From: Idiomarina sp. PL1-037
Lineage (GTDB): Bacteria > Pseudomonadota > Gammaproteobacteria > Enterobacterales > Alteromonadaceae
Assembly: GCF_034422975.1 (NCBI RefSeq)
Contig: NZ_CP139873.1
Coordinates: forward strand, 1,984,001-2,048,000
Direction of reading: 5' to 3'
DNA length: 64,000 nt
A program made the translations under genes and the position numbers. The first letter of the stretch is position 1. Every line of letters begins with the position of its first letter. The notes under the pieces are model-generated. The model was not told where the DNA came from and searched no databases. It saw only the letters and a program-made list of their open reading frames with translations. This document shows, piece after piece, positions 50,769-58,967 of the stretch.

Positions 50769-51672
50769 CCTTAACTGGGTAGTGCTTGGTCCGGGTGCAA
50801 TCGGCGGACTTATTGCCGGTGCTCTGCTGGAACACGGCCAGTCTGTGTCGCTACTACCGCGTAAAAGCGAGCCGCGAGAAATAAACTGGCAAGTCACGCA
50901 TAAGCAGTTTAAAGCCGACTACAGTGCTCCGGTTATCACACAACCTTTGGCCGAGAATACTGTGTTCGTTATTGCGGTTAAAGCCTTTGATTTGATTGAA
51001 GCTCTGCAAGGCATAACAACATTGCAAGGGTTTAATAAAACCATGCCGGTAGTAATAAGCCACAACGGCTTGGTGGAACTTCCTGAACCGTTAAAAGAAC
51101 TTAATTTACACCCATTGGTGACAACTCATGGTGCAGTGATAAGCCGAAATGAGAATGGCAAACGTCGTATAGAACACCGCGGTGCAGGCCGAAGCTGGCT
51201 AGAGGTCGGCCCTCAAGGTCGGGTCCAGCCGACAAACTTTGCTCCTGGCTTGATTCTGCAACAGGCATTCTCTCCACTTACTCTGGAAGACGATCTAAGT
51301 CAGAGACGCTGGTTAAAGTTCGTTATTAATTGCGTTATTAATCCGTTGACCGCAGTTCATCAGTGCGCGAATGGCGAATTACTGAAAAAAAACTGGCAGG
51401 CACAAGTCTACAGCCTTGTGACAGAGGCCGTTGCTGTAGCCAATAGTCAAAACGTGTCGCTGACAACTGAGGGGTGCTATAAGGAAGTGCTTTTAGTAGC
51501 AAAGGAAACAGCTTTGAACCACTCGTCAATGCTACAGGACGTTAAACAACAAAGACGTACCGAGATACAGCAGTTAACCGGTTATTTAATTAGCGCTGGT
51601 AAGAAGGCGGGTGTTGCCACACCAACTCACCAGCAACTACTTGATGAATTCCAACGAAGTTACAGCGATTAG
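50755..51672 (+). CDS. panE: 2-dehydropantoate 2-reductase
   Basis: A 305-residue NADPH-dependent ketopantoate reductase of the PanE family. The Rossmann loop is LGPGAIGGLIAG (residues 10-21), the catalytic lysine is in RRWLKFVINCVINPLTAV (about residue 185), and the C-terminal Glu-Ile-rich QQRRTEIQQLTGYLI follows. The start is GTG, overlapping ampG by 14 bases, with GGAGC upstream. Its stop overlaps the converging ribBX stop by 4 bases. Confidence 0.9.
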   Translation: MTKANLNWVVLGPGAIGGLIAGALLEHGQSVSLLPRKSEPREINWQVTHKQFKADYSAPVITQPLAENTVFVIAVKAFDLIEALQGITTLQGFNKTMPVVISHNGLVELPEPLKELNLHPLVTTHGAVISRNENGKRRIEHRGAGRSWLEVGPQGRVQPTNFAPGLILQQAFSPLTLEDDLSQRRWLKFVINCVINPLTAVHQCANGELLKKNWQAQVYSLVTEAVAVANSQNVSLTTEGCYKEVLLVAKETALNHSSMLQDVKQQRRTEIQQLTGYLISAGKKAGVATPTHQQLLDEFQRSYSD

Positions 51673-52784
51673 TCTTTATCTTCAATAAAGTCGACCACTT
51701 CCAGACCAAAGCCTGACAAAGCAGAGTAACGTTTTGGTGAGCTCATTAAGTGCATTTTATGAATGTTCAAGTCTGCCAGAATCTGCGAGCCTAAACCGAC
51801 ATTCCGGGACGCATTTGACGCCGACGTTGTTGGCTTGTGTTCACCTTTGTCCTGAGCTTCAAACTCACACACCTGAGCAATGATGCTTTCCGGCGTCTGC
51901 TGACGACCAATAATAACCAGCACACCATCGTGTTCAGCAATATAGGACATAGCTTTTTGAATTGGCCAGCTGCGTTTTGCTGCGCGCTCAGTTAGAAAGG
52001 TATCGTGGAAAGTGTCCTGTAAGTGAACTCGCACATTAGTCACTTTATCTTGTGAGAGATCACCGTGAATAAGAGCATAATGTACCTGCTCATCAATAGT
52101 ATCCTGATAAGTGATTAAACGGAACTTACCAAATGCCGTTGGCAAATTGCATTCAGCCACTCGCTCTATCGTTTTTTCCTGTATCGAACGGTACTCAATT
52201 AAATCGGCAATAGTGCCGACTTTAATACCATGTTCTTTCGCAAAAACTTCAAGATCAGGACGGCGCGCCATGGTGCCATCTTCATTCAGTACTTCCACTA
52301 TGACAGCCGCTGGTTCATATCCGGCTAAACGCGCGAGATCACACCCCGCCTCAGTATGGCCCGCACGGTTCAACACGCCGCCCGACTTCGCTTTTAAGGG
52401 GAAAATATGTCCCGGCATGACTAAATCTTCGGGTTTGGCGTCTTGTTTCACAGCATCCAGAACCGTTTTCGCTCTGTCCGCTGCTGAGATACCTGTCGTT
52501 ACCCCCTCAGCGGCCTCAATCGACACAGTAAAGTTTGTCGCATAAGGCGCGTTGTTCTTATCCACCATTAACGGCAGGTTCAGTTGTTTACAGCGTTCCT
52601 CCGTTAGCGTTAAGCAAATCAGTCCGCGACCGTAACGCGCCATAAAGTTGACAGACTCCGGTGTCACGCACTCGGCTGCAATAATGATATCGCCTTCGTT
52701 TTCGCGGTCTTCGTCATCCATAAGGATAACCATTTTACCCTGACGAATGTCTTCGATAATCTCTTCTGTGCTATGCAGTGACAT
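51669..52784 (-). CDS. ribBX: 3,4-dihydroxy-2-butanone-4-phosphate synthase with degenerate GTP cyclohydrolase domain (RibBX)
   Basis: The N-terminal domain (residues 1-200) is an intact RibB with DDEDRENEGDIIIAAE and RAGHTEAGCDLARLAGYEP. The C-terminal domain resembles GTP cyclohydrolase II, but the zinc cysteines and the CDCGxQL core are missing (VRVHLQDTFHDTFLTE in their place). This matches the RibBX variant known in Shewanella and other Proteobacteria, which has only the butanone-phosphate synthase activity. The 371-residue protein follows ribD by 13 bases. A separate RibA must be elsewhere. Confidence 0.88.
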   Translation of the reverse strand: MSLHSTEEIIEDIRQGKMVILMDDEDRENEGDIIIAAECVTPESVNFMARYGRGLICLTLTEERCKQLNLPLMVDKNNAPYATNFTVSIEAAEGVTTGISAADRAKTVLDAVKQDAKPEDLVMPGHIFPLKAKSGGVLNRAGHTEAGCDLARLAGYEPAAVIVEVLNEDGTMARRPDLEVFAKEHGIKVGTIADLIEYRSIQEKTIERVAECNLPTAFGKFRLITYQDTIDEQVHYALIHGDLSQDKVTNVRVHLQDTFHDTFLTERAAKRSWPIQKAMSYIAEHDGVLVIIGRQQTPESIIAQVCEFEAQDKGEHKPTTSASNASRNVGLGSQILADLNIHKMHLMSSPKRYSALSGFGLEVVDFIEDKD

Positions 52785-52797
52785 AACGCTTTACCCT

Positions 52798-53925
52798 TTA
52801 ATCTTGTGTATGAGGTACTGCTACCAAGCGTTGATCAGGGCCTATCTGCCGACGATCAATAATTTTAAACCTTGGTGCTGAAGCTAAATTCAACGGCTCG
52901 TTCATGTCGATAACCGAACGTCCATGATGGCCCAATAACTGACCCGAACTGTAAATCATCAACCTGTCGCATAATTGCTGCTGAATAAGAGCGCCCGCCA
53001 AATTCGCCCCACACTCAGTCCATAACTGGTTAATTTCGCGGTTAGCCAACTCAACCATAAGCGCCGGCAGACTCACTTTGCCGTTAGGGTCTGCGGCTAT
53101 AATTAATTCATGACAATGTGCATGCCGACTGGGTTTACCGGGAGTTGTTCGCACTAACCAAACCGGCGCAGGAGAGTCGAAAACCATGGCCTCATCCTTC
53201 ACTCGGTGCTGGCTGTCAATAATAATACGCACCGGCTGTTTTATTGGTTCAGGCTGCGCTCTTGATTTCGGCCACTGCTCAACTCGCACTGTCAATTTAG
53301 GATTGTCAGCCAGAATCGTTGCAGCACCACTCAGTATGGCATCGGCCTGTGCCCGGAAAAGCTGAACATCACTGCGGGCTGCAGAGGACGTTATCCATTG
53401 ACTGCGACCATCTGACAACGCCGTTTTTGCGTCCAGTGAGGTTGCCATTTTTAAGGTTACCCATGGCCGTTGTCGCGTCATGCGGGAAATAAAGCCCGGA
53501 TTCAAACTCTCTGCTGCCGATTGCAGTACACCCACGTCCACAGAAATACCTGCAGCTTTTAAACGCCGAATGCCATTACCACTAACTCGTGGGTTTGGAT
53601 CCTGCATTGCAACCACAACACGTTTTACTCCGGCTTCAATTAACGCGTCGCAACATGGAGGAGTGCGGCCGATATGACTGCATGGTTCCAGCGTAACGTA
53701 GGCCGTTGCGCCCCTGGCTTTTTGCCCGGCCGCGCGCAAAGCATGTGCTTCGGCATGAGGTTCGCCAGCCAGATGATGCCAGCCTTCTCCTACAATCTCT
53801 GTGTCAGAAGTAATAACGCACCCCACCGCAGGGTTTGGCCGGGTTGTCATTAGCCCCCGCCGCGCCAGCATTAACGCGCGGTGCATCATTTGATAGTCAA
53901 GATACTGCGGGGTTAACTCAGTCAT
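52798..53925 (-). CDS. ribD: Riboflavin biosynthesis protein RibD
   Basis: Bifunctional deaminase and reductase for the second and third steps from GTP. The N-terminal deaminase has EPHAEAHAL and the zinc PCSHIGRTPPCCDAL; the C-terminal reductase (residues 155-375) holds VTLKMATSLDAKTALSDG. At 375 residues it is full length. Overlaps the nrdR stop by 8 bases. nrdR-ribD is the E. coli order. Confidence 0.94.
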   Translation of the reverse strand: MTELTPQYLDYQMMHRALMLARRGLMTTRPNPAVGCVITSDTEIVGEGWHHLAGEPHAEAHALRAAGQKARGATAYVTLEPCSHIGRTPPCCDALIEAGVKRVVVAMQDPNPRVSGNGIRRLKAAGISVDVGVLQSAAESLNPGFISRMTRQRPWVTLKMATSLDAKTALSDGRSQWITSSAARSDVQLFRAQADAILSGAATILADNPKLTVRVEQWPKSRAQPEPIKQPVRIIIDSQHRVKDEAMVFDSPAPVWLVRTTPGKPSRHAHCHELIIAADPNGKVSLPALMVELANREINQLWTECGANLAGALIQQQLCDRLMIYSSGQLLGHHGRSVIDMNEPLNLASAPRFKIIDRRQIGPDQRLVAVPHTQD

Positions 53926-54367
53926 TAAGGCGCGCTATTTCTTCACCAAATTCGCGGATGTCCTCAAACGAGCGATATACGGAAGCAAAACGCACGTACG
54001 CCACTTTATCTATCTGCTTGAGGTTTTCCATTACCAGGCTGCCGACAAAATTACTGCTTATTTCACGCTCGCCGGTTGCCCGGATACTGGATTTTATTTT
54101 GTTAATGGCCTGCTCCATCAACTCAAGACTCACAGGCCGCTTTTCCAGTGCTCTCAGCAGACCACTTCGGAGTTTATCTTCATTAAATGGCTCGCGGGAA
54201 CCATCGGTTTTGATAACCCGGGGCATGACCAGCTCAGCAGTTTCAAAGGTTGTAAAGCGCTCCTTGCAATGATTACATTCACGCCGACGACGAACCGAGG
54301 CCCCATCCGCAACCAGTCGCGAATCGATAACCTTAGTATCCTGTGTGCCGCAAAATGGACAATGCAT
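53918..54367 (-). CDS. nrdR: Transcriptional repressor NrdR
   Basis: A 149-residue repressor of ribonucleotide reductase genes. It has the N-terminal zinc ribbon MHCPFCGTQDTKVIDSR with the second Cys pair CNHCKERF and an ATP-cone domain (residues 49-139, VIKTDGSREPFNEDKLRSGL). It acts by sensing dATP/ATP. It lies 39 bases after glyA. Confidence 0.95.
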   Translation of the reverse strand: MHCPFCGTQDTKVIDSRLVADGASVRRRRECNHCKERFTTFETAELVMPRVIKTDGSREPFNEDKLRSGLLRALEKRPVSLELMEQAINKIKSSIRATGEREISSNFVGSLVMENLKQIDKVAYVRFASVYRSFEDIREFGEEIARLND

Positions 54368-54406
54368 TGTCTGACTCCTTTATGTACGCTCTACAACTGT
54401 TCGCAA

Positions 54407-55663
54407 TTAACCGTAAACCGGAAACTTCGCGCACAACGCTTTGACCTGCTCGCGGACCTCATTAATTCTGTTTTCGTCAGCAATGTTATCCAGTACATCG
54501 CAAATCCAGTTAGCAACTTGCTCAGCTTCCGCTTCTTTAAAGCCGCGGCGAGTAATTGCCGGTGTACCTAAACGCAAGCCAGAAGTGACAAAAGGTGAAC
54601 GTGGGTCGTTAGGAACCGCATTTTTGTTAACGGTAATGAACGCGTTACCTAAAGCCGCATCAGCGTCTTTACCAGTAATATCTTTGTCAATTAGATCAAC
54701 CAGGAACAAGTGGTTCTGAGTGCCATTCGATACAATTTTGTAACCGCGCGCCTGCATGGTTTTTACCATGGCATTCGCATTCACTAACACTTGCTTTTGA
54801 TAGTCTTTAAATTCTGGCTGCAATGCCTCCTGAAAAGCCACCGCTTTACCTGCGATAACGTGACACAGTGGACCACCCTGGTTGCCCGGGAATACCGCGC
54901 TGTTTAATTTCTTGTGTAACTTTTCATCGTCGCTGCCGGAAATAATCAAACCCCCGCGAGGGCCCGCCAGCGTTTTGTGCGTGGTGGTAGTGACAACATG
55001 AGCATAAGGTACTGGGTTCGGATAAACACCGGCAGCAACCAGCCCCGCTACGTGCGCCATATCAACCATTAAATAAGCGTCGACTTTGTCCGCTATTTCA
55101 CGGAATTTTGCCCAGTCAACAATGCCCGAATACGCTGAAAAACCGGCGACGATAACTTTCGGTTTATGTTCCAGCGCCAGCTTTTCAACTTCAGCGTAGT
55201 CAATTTCACCGGTGGATTCATCCAGGCCGTACGAAACCGCATTGTAGAGTTTGCCTGAAAAATTGACACCAGAGCCGTGTGTTAAGTGACCGCCGTGAGC
55301 CAGACTCATACCAAGAAAGGTATCACCGGCTTCCATCATTGCCATAAAGGCAGCGGTATTAGCTTGAGAGCCGGAATGCGGTTGTACGTTTGCGTACTTA
55401 GCGCCGAACAATTCTTTTGCGCGCTCAATAGCCAGGTCCTCGACTTTATCGACGAACTCACAGCCGCCGTAGTAACGCTTATGCGGATAGCCTTCTGCGT
55501 ACTTGTTGGTCAGTTGTGAACCCTGAGCCTGCATTACCCGCGGACTGGTGTAGTTTTCCGATGCAATCAGCTCAATGTGTTGTTCCTGACGTTCAACTTC
55601 ATCATGCATCGCCTGCCATAAGTCGGCGTCAAAGTCGGCAATGTTCATCTCAGATTTCAGCAT
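54407..55663 (-). CDS. glyA: Serine hydroxymethyltransferase
   Basis: A PLP enzyme interconverting serine and glycine with tetrahydrofolate, the main source of one-carbon units. The PLP lysine is in TTTTHKTLAGPRGG (about residue 229), with the N-terminal ENYTSPRVMQAQGS. The 418-residue length fits. I chose the ATG with GGAGAG eight bases upstream (MLKSEMNIADFD); a longer frame would add six residues. Confidence 0.96.
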   Translation of the reverse strand: MLKSEMNIADFDADLWQAMHDEVERQEQHIELIASENYTSPRVMQAQGSQLTNKYAEGYPHKRYYGGCEFVDKVEDLAIERAKELFGAKYANVQPHSGSQANTAAFMAMMEAGDTFLGMSLAHGGHLTHGSGVNFSGKLYNAVSYGLDESTGEIDYAEVEKLALEHKPKVIVAGFSAYSGIVDWAKFREIADKVDAYLMVDMAHVAGLVAAGVYPNPVPYAHVVTTTTHKTLAGPRGGLIISGSDDEKLHKKLNSAVFPGNQGGPLCHVIAGKAVAFQEALQPEFKDYQKQVLVNANAMVKTMQARGYKIVSNGTQNHLFLVDLIDKDITGKDADAALGNAFITVNKNAVPNDPRSPFVTSGLRLGTPAITRRGFKEAEAEQVANWICDVLDNIADENRINEVREQVKALCAKFPVYG

Positions 55664-55822
55664 TACAGCTCTCCAAATCATTAAATGGTCTTAATTTGCC
55701 CAGTATTTTACCTTAAAACACAAATGAGTGCCTAGTTCAGCACAACAAAGTTTGGGGATGTCCGTAAATCACAGTAAACTATGCAGTAACTTTTTTGTTG
55801 ATAAGAAGGGTTTTACGTCACT

Positions 55823-57487
55823 ATGGCGCAATATATCTATTCAATGTCGCGGGTGAGCAAAGTTGTTCCACCCAAGAAAACTATCTTAAAAGATATTTCA
55901 CTGTCGTTTTATCCTGGTGCCAAAATTGGTGTTTTAGGCGTTAACGGTGCTGGTAAGTCGACCTTACTAAGAATTATGGCGGGTGTTGATAATGAATACG
56001 AAGGCGAAGCCCGTCCCTTAGCGGGCATCCAAATTGGTTACCTGCCTCAGGAGCCTCAGCTGGATGAAAATAAAACGGTGAAAGAAACCGTTGAAGAGGC
56101 TGTGGCCGATGTCAAAGAGGCCTTTGCTAAGCTGGATGAAATCTATGCTGCTTATGCAGACGAAAACGCAGACTTCGACGCCTTAGCAAAACAGCAAGGT
56201 GAACTCGAAGCTCTGTTGCAGGCAAAAGACGGGCACAATATAGATAACATTCTTGAGCGTGCTGCTGACGCGCTGCGCCTGCCGGAGTGGGATGCGAAGA
56301 TCGGCAACTTATCCGGTGGTGAAAGACGCCGTGTTGCCATATGTCGCCTGTTGTTATCGAAGCCCGACATGCTGCTTCTTGACGAACCCACTAACCACCT
56401 GGATGCGGAGTCTGTGGCCTGGCTTGAACGCTTCCTGCATGACTACAATGGTACAGTGGTCGCGATTACCCACGACCGTTATTTCCTTGATAACGTTGCG
56501 GGCTGGATACTTGAGCTGGATCGTGGCCACGGCATTCCGTGGGAAGGCAATTACTCCTCCTGGCTGGAGCAAAAAGAGAAGCGTCTGGAGCAGGAAGAAC
56601 GCTCTGAAAAAGCACGCCAGCGCACCATTAAGCAGGAACTGGAGTGGGTACGTACTAACCCGAAAGGTCGCCAGGCGAAAAGCAAAGCACGTCTTAACCG
56701 CTTTGAAGAACTACAAAGTGGCGATTACCAAAAGCGTAACGAAACCAATGAACTGTTTATCCCACCGGGCCCTCGCTTAGGCGACAAGGTTATTGAGGTT
56801 AACGGCATAAGCAAGGCTTACGGCAAGCGCCAGCTAATTGATAACTTAAGCTTTAGTGTTCCCAAAGGCGCTATCGTTGGTATTATCGGTCCAAACGGTG
56901 CGGGTAAATCCACTTTATTCCGCATGATCAGCGGGCAGGAGCAACCTGACAGTGGCTCGGTTGAGTTGGGCGAAACCGTGCAATTAGCCAGCGTTGATCA
57001 GTTCCGTGACAACATGGATGACAGCAAAACTGTCTTTGAAGAAATTACGGACGGCAACGACATTCTTAAAATTGGTAACTTTGAAGTTAACGGCCGGGCC
57101 TATGTTGGTCGCTTTAACTTCCGTGGTACCGACCAGCAAAAACGTATTGGCGAGCTGTCTGGTGGTGAGCGTAACCGTGTGCATTTGGCCAAGCTGTTAA
57201 AAGCCGGTGGCAACACCTTGTTACTCGATGAACCTACCAACGACTTAGACGTGGAAACCCTGCGGGCACTGGAAGAAGCGATTCTGGAATTTCCGGGCTC
57301 TGTGATGGTTATCTCGCACGACCGTTGGTTCCTTGACCGTATTGCTACACACATTCTGGATTACCGCGACGAAGGCGAAGTGGTGTTCTACGAAGGTAAC
57401 TACAGCGATTACGAAGCTTATATGAAAGAAAAATTCGGTGAGCAGGCTATGGAGCCGCACCGCATTAAATACAAACCTATTGGTTAA
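55823..57487 (+). CDS. ettA: Energy-dependent translational throttle protein EttA (ABC-F)
   Basis: A 554-residue soluble ABC-F protein with two ATPase domains (Walker A GVNGAGKSTLLR and GPNGAGKSTLFR), signature LSGGERRRVAICRLLLS and LSGGERNRVHLAKLL, and the linker (about residues 240-320, rich in Glu/Arg/Lys). It gates the ribosomal E site in response to ATP/ADP. Divergent from glyA, with a bidirectional terminator after it. Confidence 0.96.
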   Translation: MAQYIYSMSRVSKVVPPKKTILKDISLSFYPGAKIGVLGVNGAGKSTLLRIMAGVDNEYEGEARPLAGIQIGYLPQEPQLDENKTVKETVEEAVADVKEAFAKLDEIYAAYADENADFDALAKQQGELEALLQAKDGHNIDNILERAADALRLPEWDAKIGNLSGGERRRVAICRLLLSKPDMLLLDEPTNHLDAESVAWLERFLHDYNGTVVAITHDRYFLDNVAGWILELDRGHGIPWEGNYSSWLEQKEKRLEQEERSEKARQRTIKQELEWVRTNPKGRQAKSKARLNRFEELQSGDYQKRNETNELFIPPGPRLGDKVIEVNGISKAYGKRQLIDNLSFSVPKGAIVGIIGPNGAGKSTLFRMISGQEQPDSGSVELGETVQLASVDQFRDNMDDSKTVFEEITDGNDILKIGNFEVNGRAYVGRFNFRGTDQQKRIGELSGGERNRVHLAKLLKAGGNTLLLDEPTNDLDVETLRALEEAILEFPGSVMVISHDRWFLDRIATHILDYRDEGEVVFYEGNYSDYEAYMKEKFGEQAMEPHRIKYKPIG

Positions 57488-57500
57488 TAGACTCGATAGC

Positions 57501-57529
57501 AAAGGGGAGCTTTATCGCTCCCTTTTTTA
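57501..57529. terminator. Bidirectional terminator between ettA and radA
   Basis: A 6-bp GC core GGGAGC / GCTCCC is extended by a G-T and AAA/TTT pairs, with T-run on the right and A-run on the left. It lies 13 bases after the ettA stop. Confidence 0.85.
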
Positions 57530-57537
57530 TTTCCAAA

Positions 57538-58902
57538 TTACATGACATCCAGCGCTTGCTGAAGGTTTTTTACCCCAATCACTTCCATACCCTTGGGCGA
57601 GGTTTTGGGCGTATTGCCAATAGGGACAATGGCTTTTTTGAAACCATGCTTAGCGGCCTCGTTTAACCGCTCCAGACCATTAGGTACCGGGCGTATTTCA
57701 CCGGCCAACCCGACTTCTCCAAACACGATTAACTCACGTGCTAAGGGTTCGCCTTTAAAGCTGGAGACAATAGCTAGCAACAAGGCTAAATCCGCCGATG
57801 TTTCTGAGACCTTAACGCCTCCCACCACGTTGACAAAAACGTCCTGATCCGAAACCTGTAAACCGCCATGCCGATGCAGAACGGCCAGCAACAGCGCAAG
57901 CCGTGTAGCTTCAAGCCCCACCGCAACCCGCCGCGGGTTAGCCAGTGCCGAGTAATCGACCAAGGCCTGAATTTCAACCAGCAAGGGTCGGGTGCCTTCC
58001 CAAATCACCATCACCACAGAACCATTGCCCTGATCTTCAGCGCGTTGCAGGAATATAGCCGATGGATTCGAAACTTCTTTAAGTCCGCCCCCCGTCATCG
58101 CAAAGACGCCGAGTTCGTTTACCGCACCAAATCGGTTCTTGGTACCACGCAGAGTTCGATAACGGGAATCTGATGAGCCATCCAGAAGTACGGAGCAGTC
58201 AATGCAATGTTCCAGCACTTTTGGCCCGGCCAGATGCCCTTCTTTGGTGACGTGACCGACCATAATAATCGCCACATTTTTTTGTTTAGCGTAACGCGTT
58301 AAAAAAGCGGCTGATTCACGCACTTGAGAGACACTGCCCGGCGCCGACTGAATATCGGCCATATGCATCACCTGAATGGAGTCAATGACCATAATGGCCG
58401 GTTTTTCTCTATCAGCCAGCTGACAAATGCTTTCCACTGAGGTTTCAGATAACATACGCAGCTTATTCGTCGGCAGGTTAAGCCGCTGAGCCCGCATTGC
58501 TACCTGCTGCAGAGACTCCTCTCCGGTAACGTATAATGCCGGCATACGTTCTGCCAGTTTACATAAAGCCTGAAGTAACAACGTACTTTTCCCCGCACCC
58601 GGTGAACCGCCGATGAGTATTGCCGAACCAGGCACAACACCGCCGCCTAAAACGCGGTCAAACTCCTGAAAGCCCGAGCTAAAACGCGGCACTTCCTGTA
58701 AGTCCACCTCGTTCAGGGTCTGCACCCGGCCTTCGGTAATACCACTAAAGCCCCGCCGTTCCGATGAATTAGGAGTTGCTTTTGATGTTAAACGAATTTC
58801 AGTTAGCGTGTTCCAGGCCTTACATTCCGGGCATTGCCCAAGCCAGCGCGGGAAGTCGGCGCCACAGTCATTACACACATACGCACTTTTTGCTTTTGCC
58901 AT
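57538..58902 (-). CDS. radA: DNA repair protein RadA
   Basis: A RecA-paralogue helping branch migration and processing of recombination intermediates. N-terminal zinc finger CNDCGADFPRWLGQCPEC, Walker A GGSPGAGKSTLLL (about residues 97-109), the KNRFG motif in TKNRFGAVNELG, and a Lon-like C-terminal domain (EVGLAGEIRPV). 454 residues. Divergent from the PilZ gene. Confidence 0.96.
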   Translation of the reverse strand: MAKAKSAYVCNDCGADFPRWLGQCPECKAWNTLTEIRLTSKATPNSSERRGFSGITEGRVQTLNEVDLQEVPRFSSGFQEFDRVLGGGVVPGSAILIGGSPGAGKSTLLLQALCKLAERMPALYVTGEESLQQVAMRAQRLNLPTNKLRMLSETSVESICQLADREKPAIMVIDSIQVMHMADIQSAPGSVSQVRESAAFLTRYAKQKNVAIIMVGHVTKEGHLAGPKVLEHCIDCSVLLDGSSDSRYRTLRGTKNRFGAVNELGVFAMTGGGLKEVSNPSAIFLQRAEDQGNGSVVMVIWEGTRPLLVEIQALVDYSALANPRRVAVGLEATRLALLLAVLHRHGGLQVSDQDVFVNVVGGVKVSETSADLALLLAIVSSFKGEPLARELIVFGEVGLAGEIRPVPNGLERLNEAAKHGFKKAIVPIGNTPKTSPKGMEVIGVKNLQQALDVM

Positions 58903-58967
58903 TCGTCTGCTTCTCGTTTTATGATGAGGTATTATCCAAGAGTAATTATAAAAAATATTAGACTTCG

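Noticed and set aside
55682..55822. A glycine riboswitch in front of glyA
   Set aside because: The region is too short and lacks the conserved aptamer elements; it looks like a simple divergent promoter.
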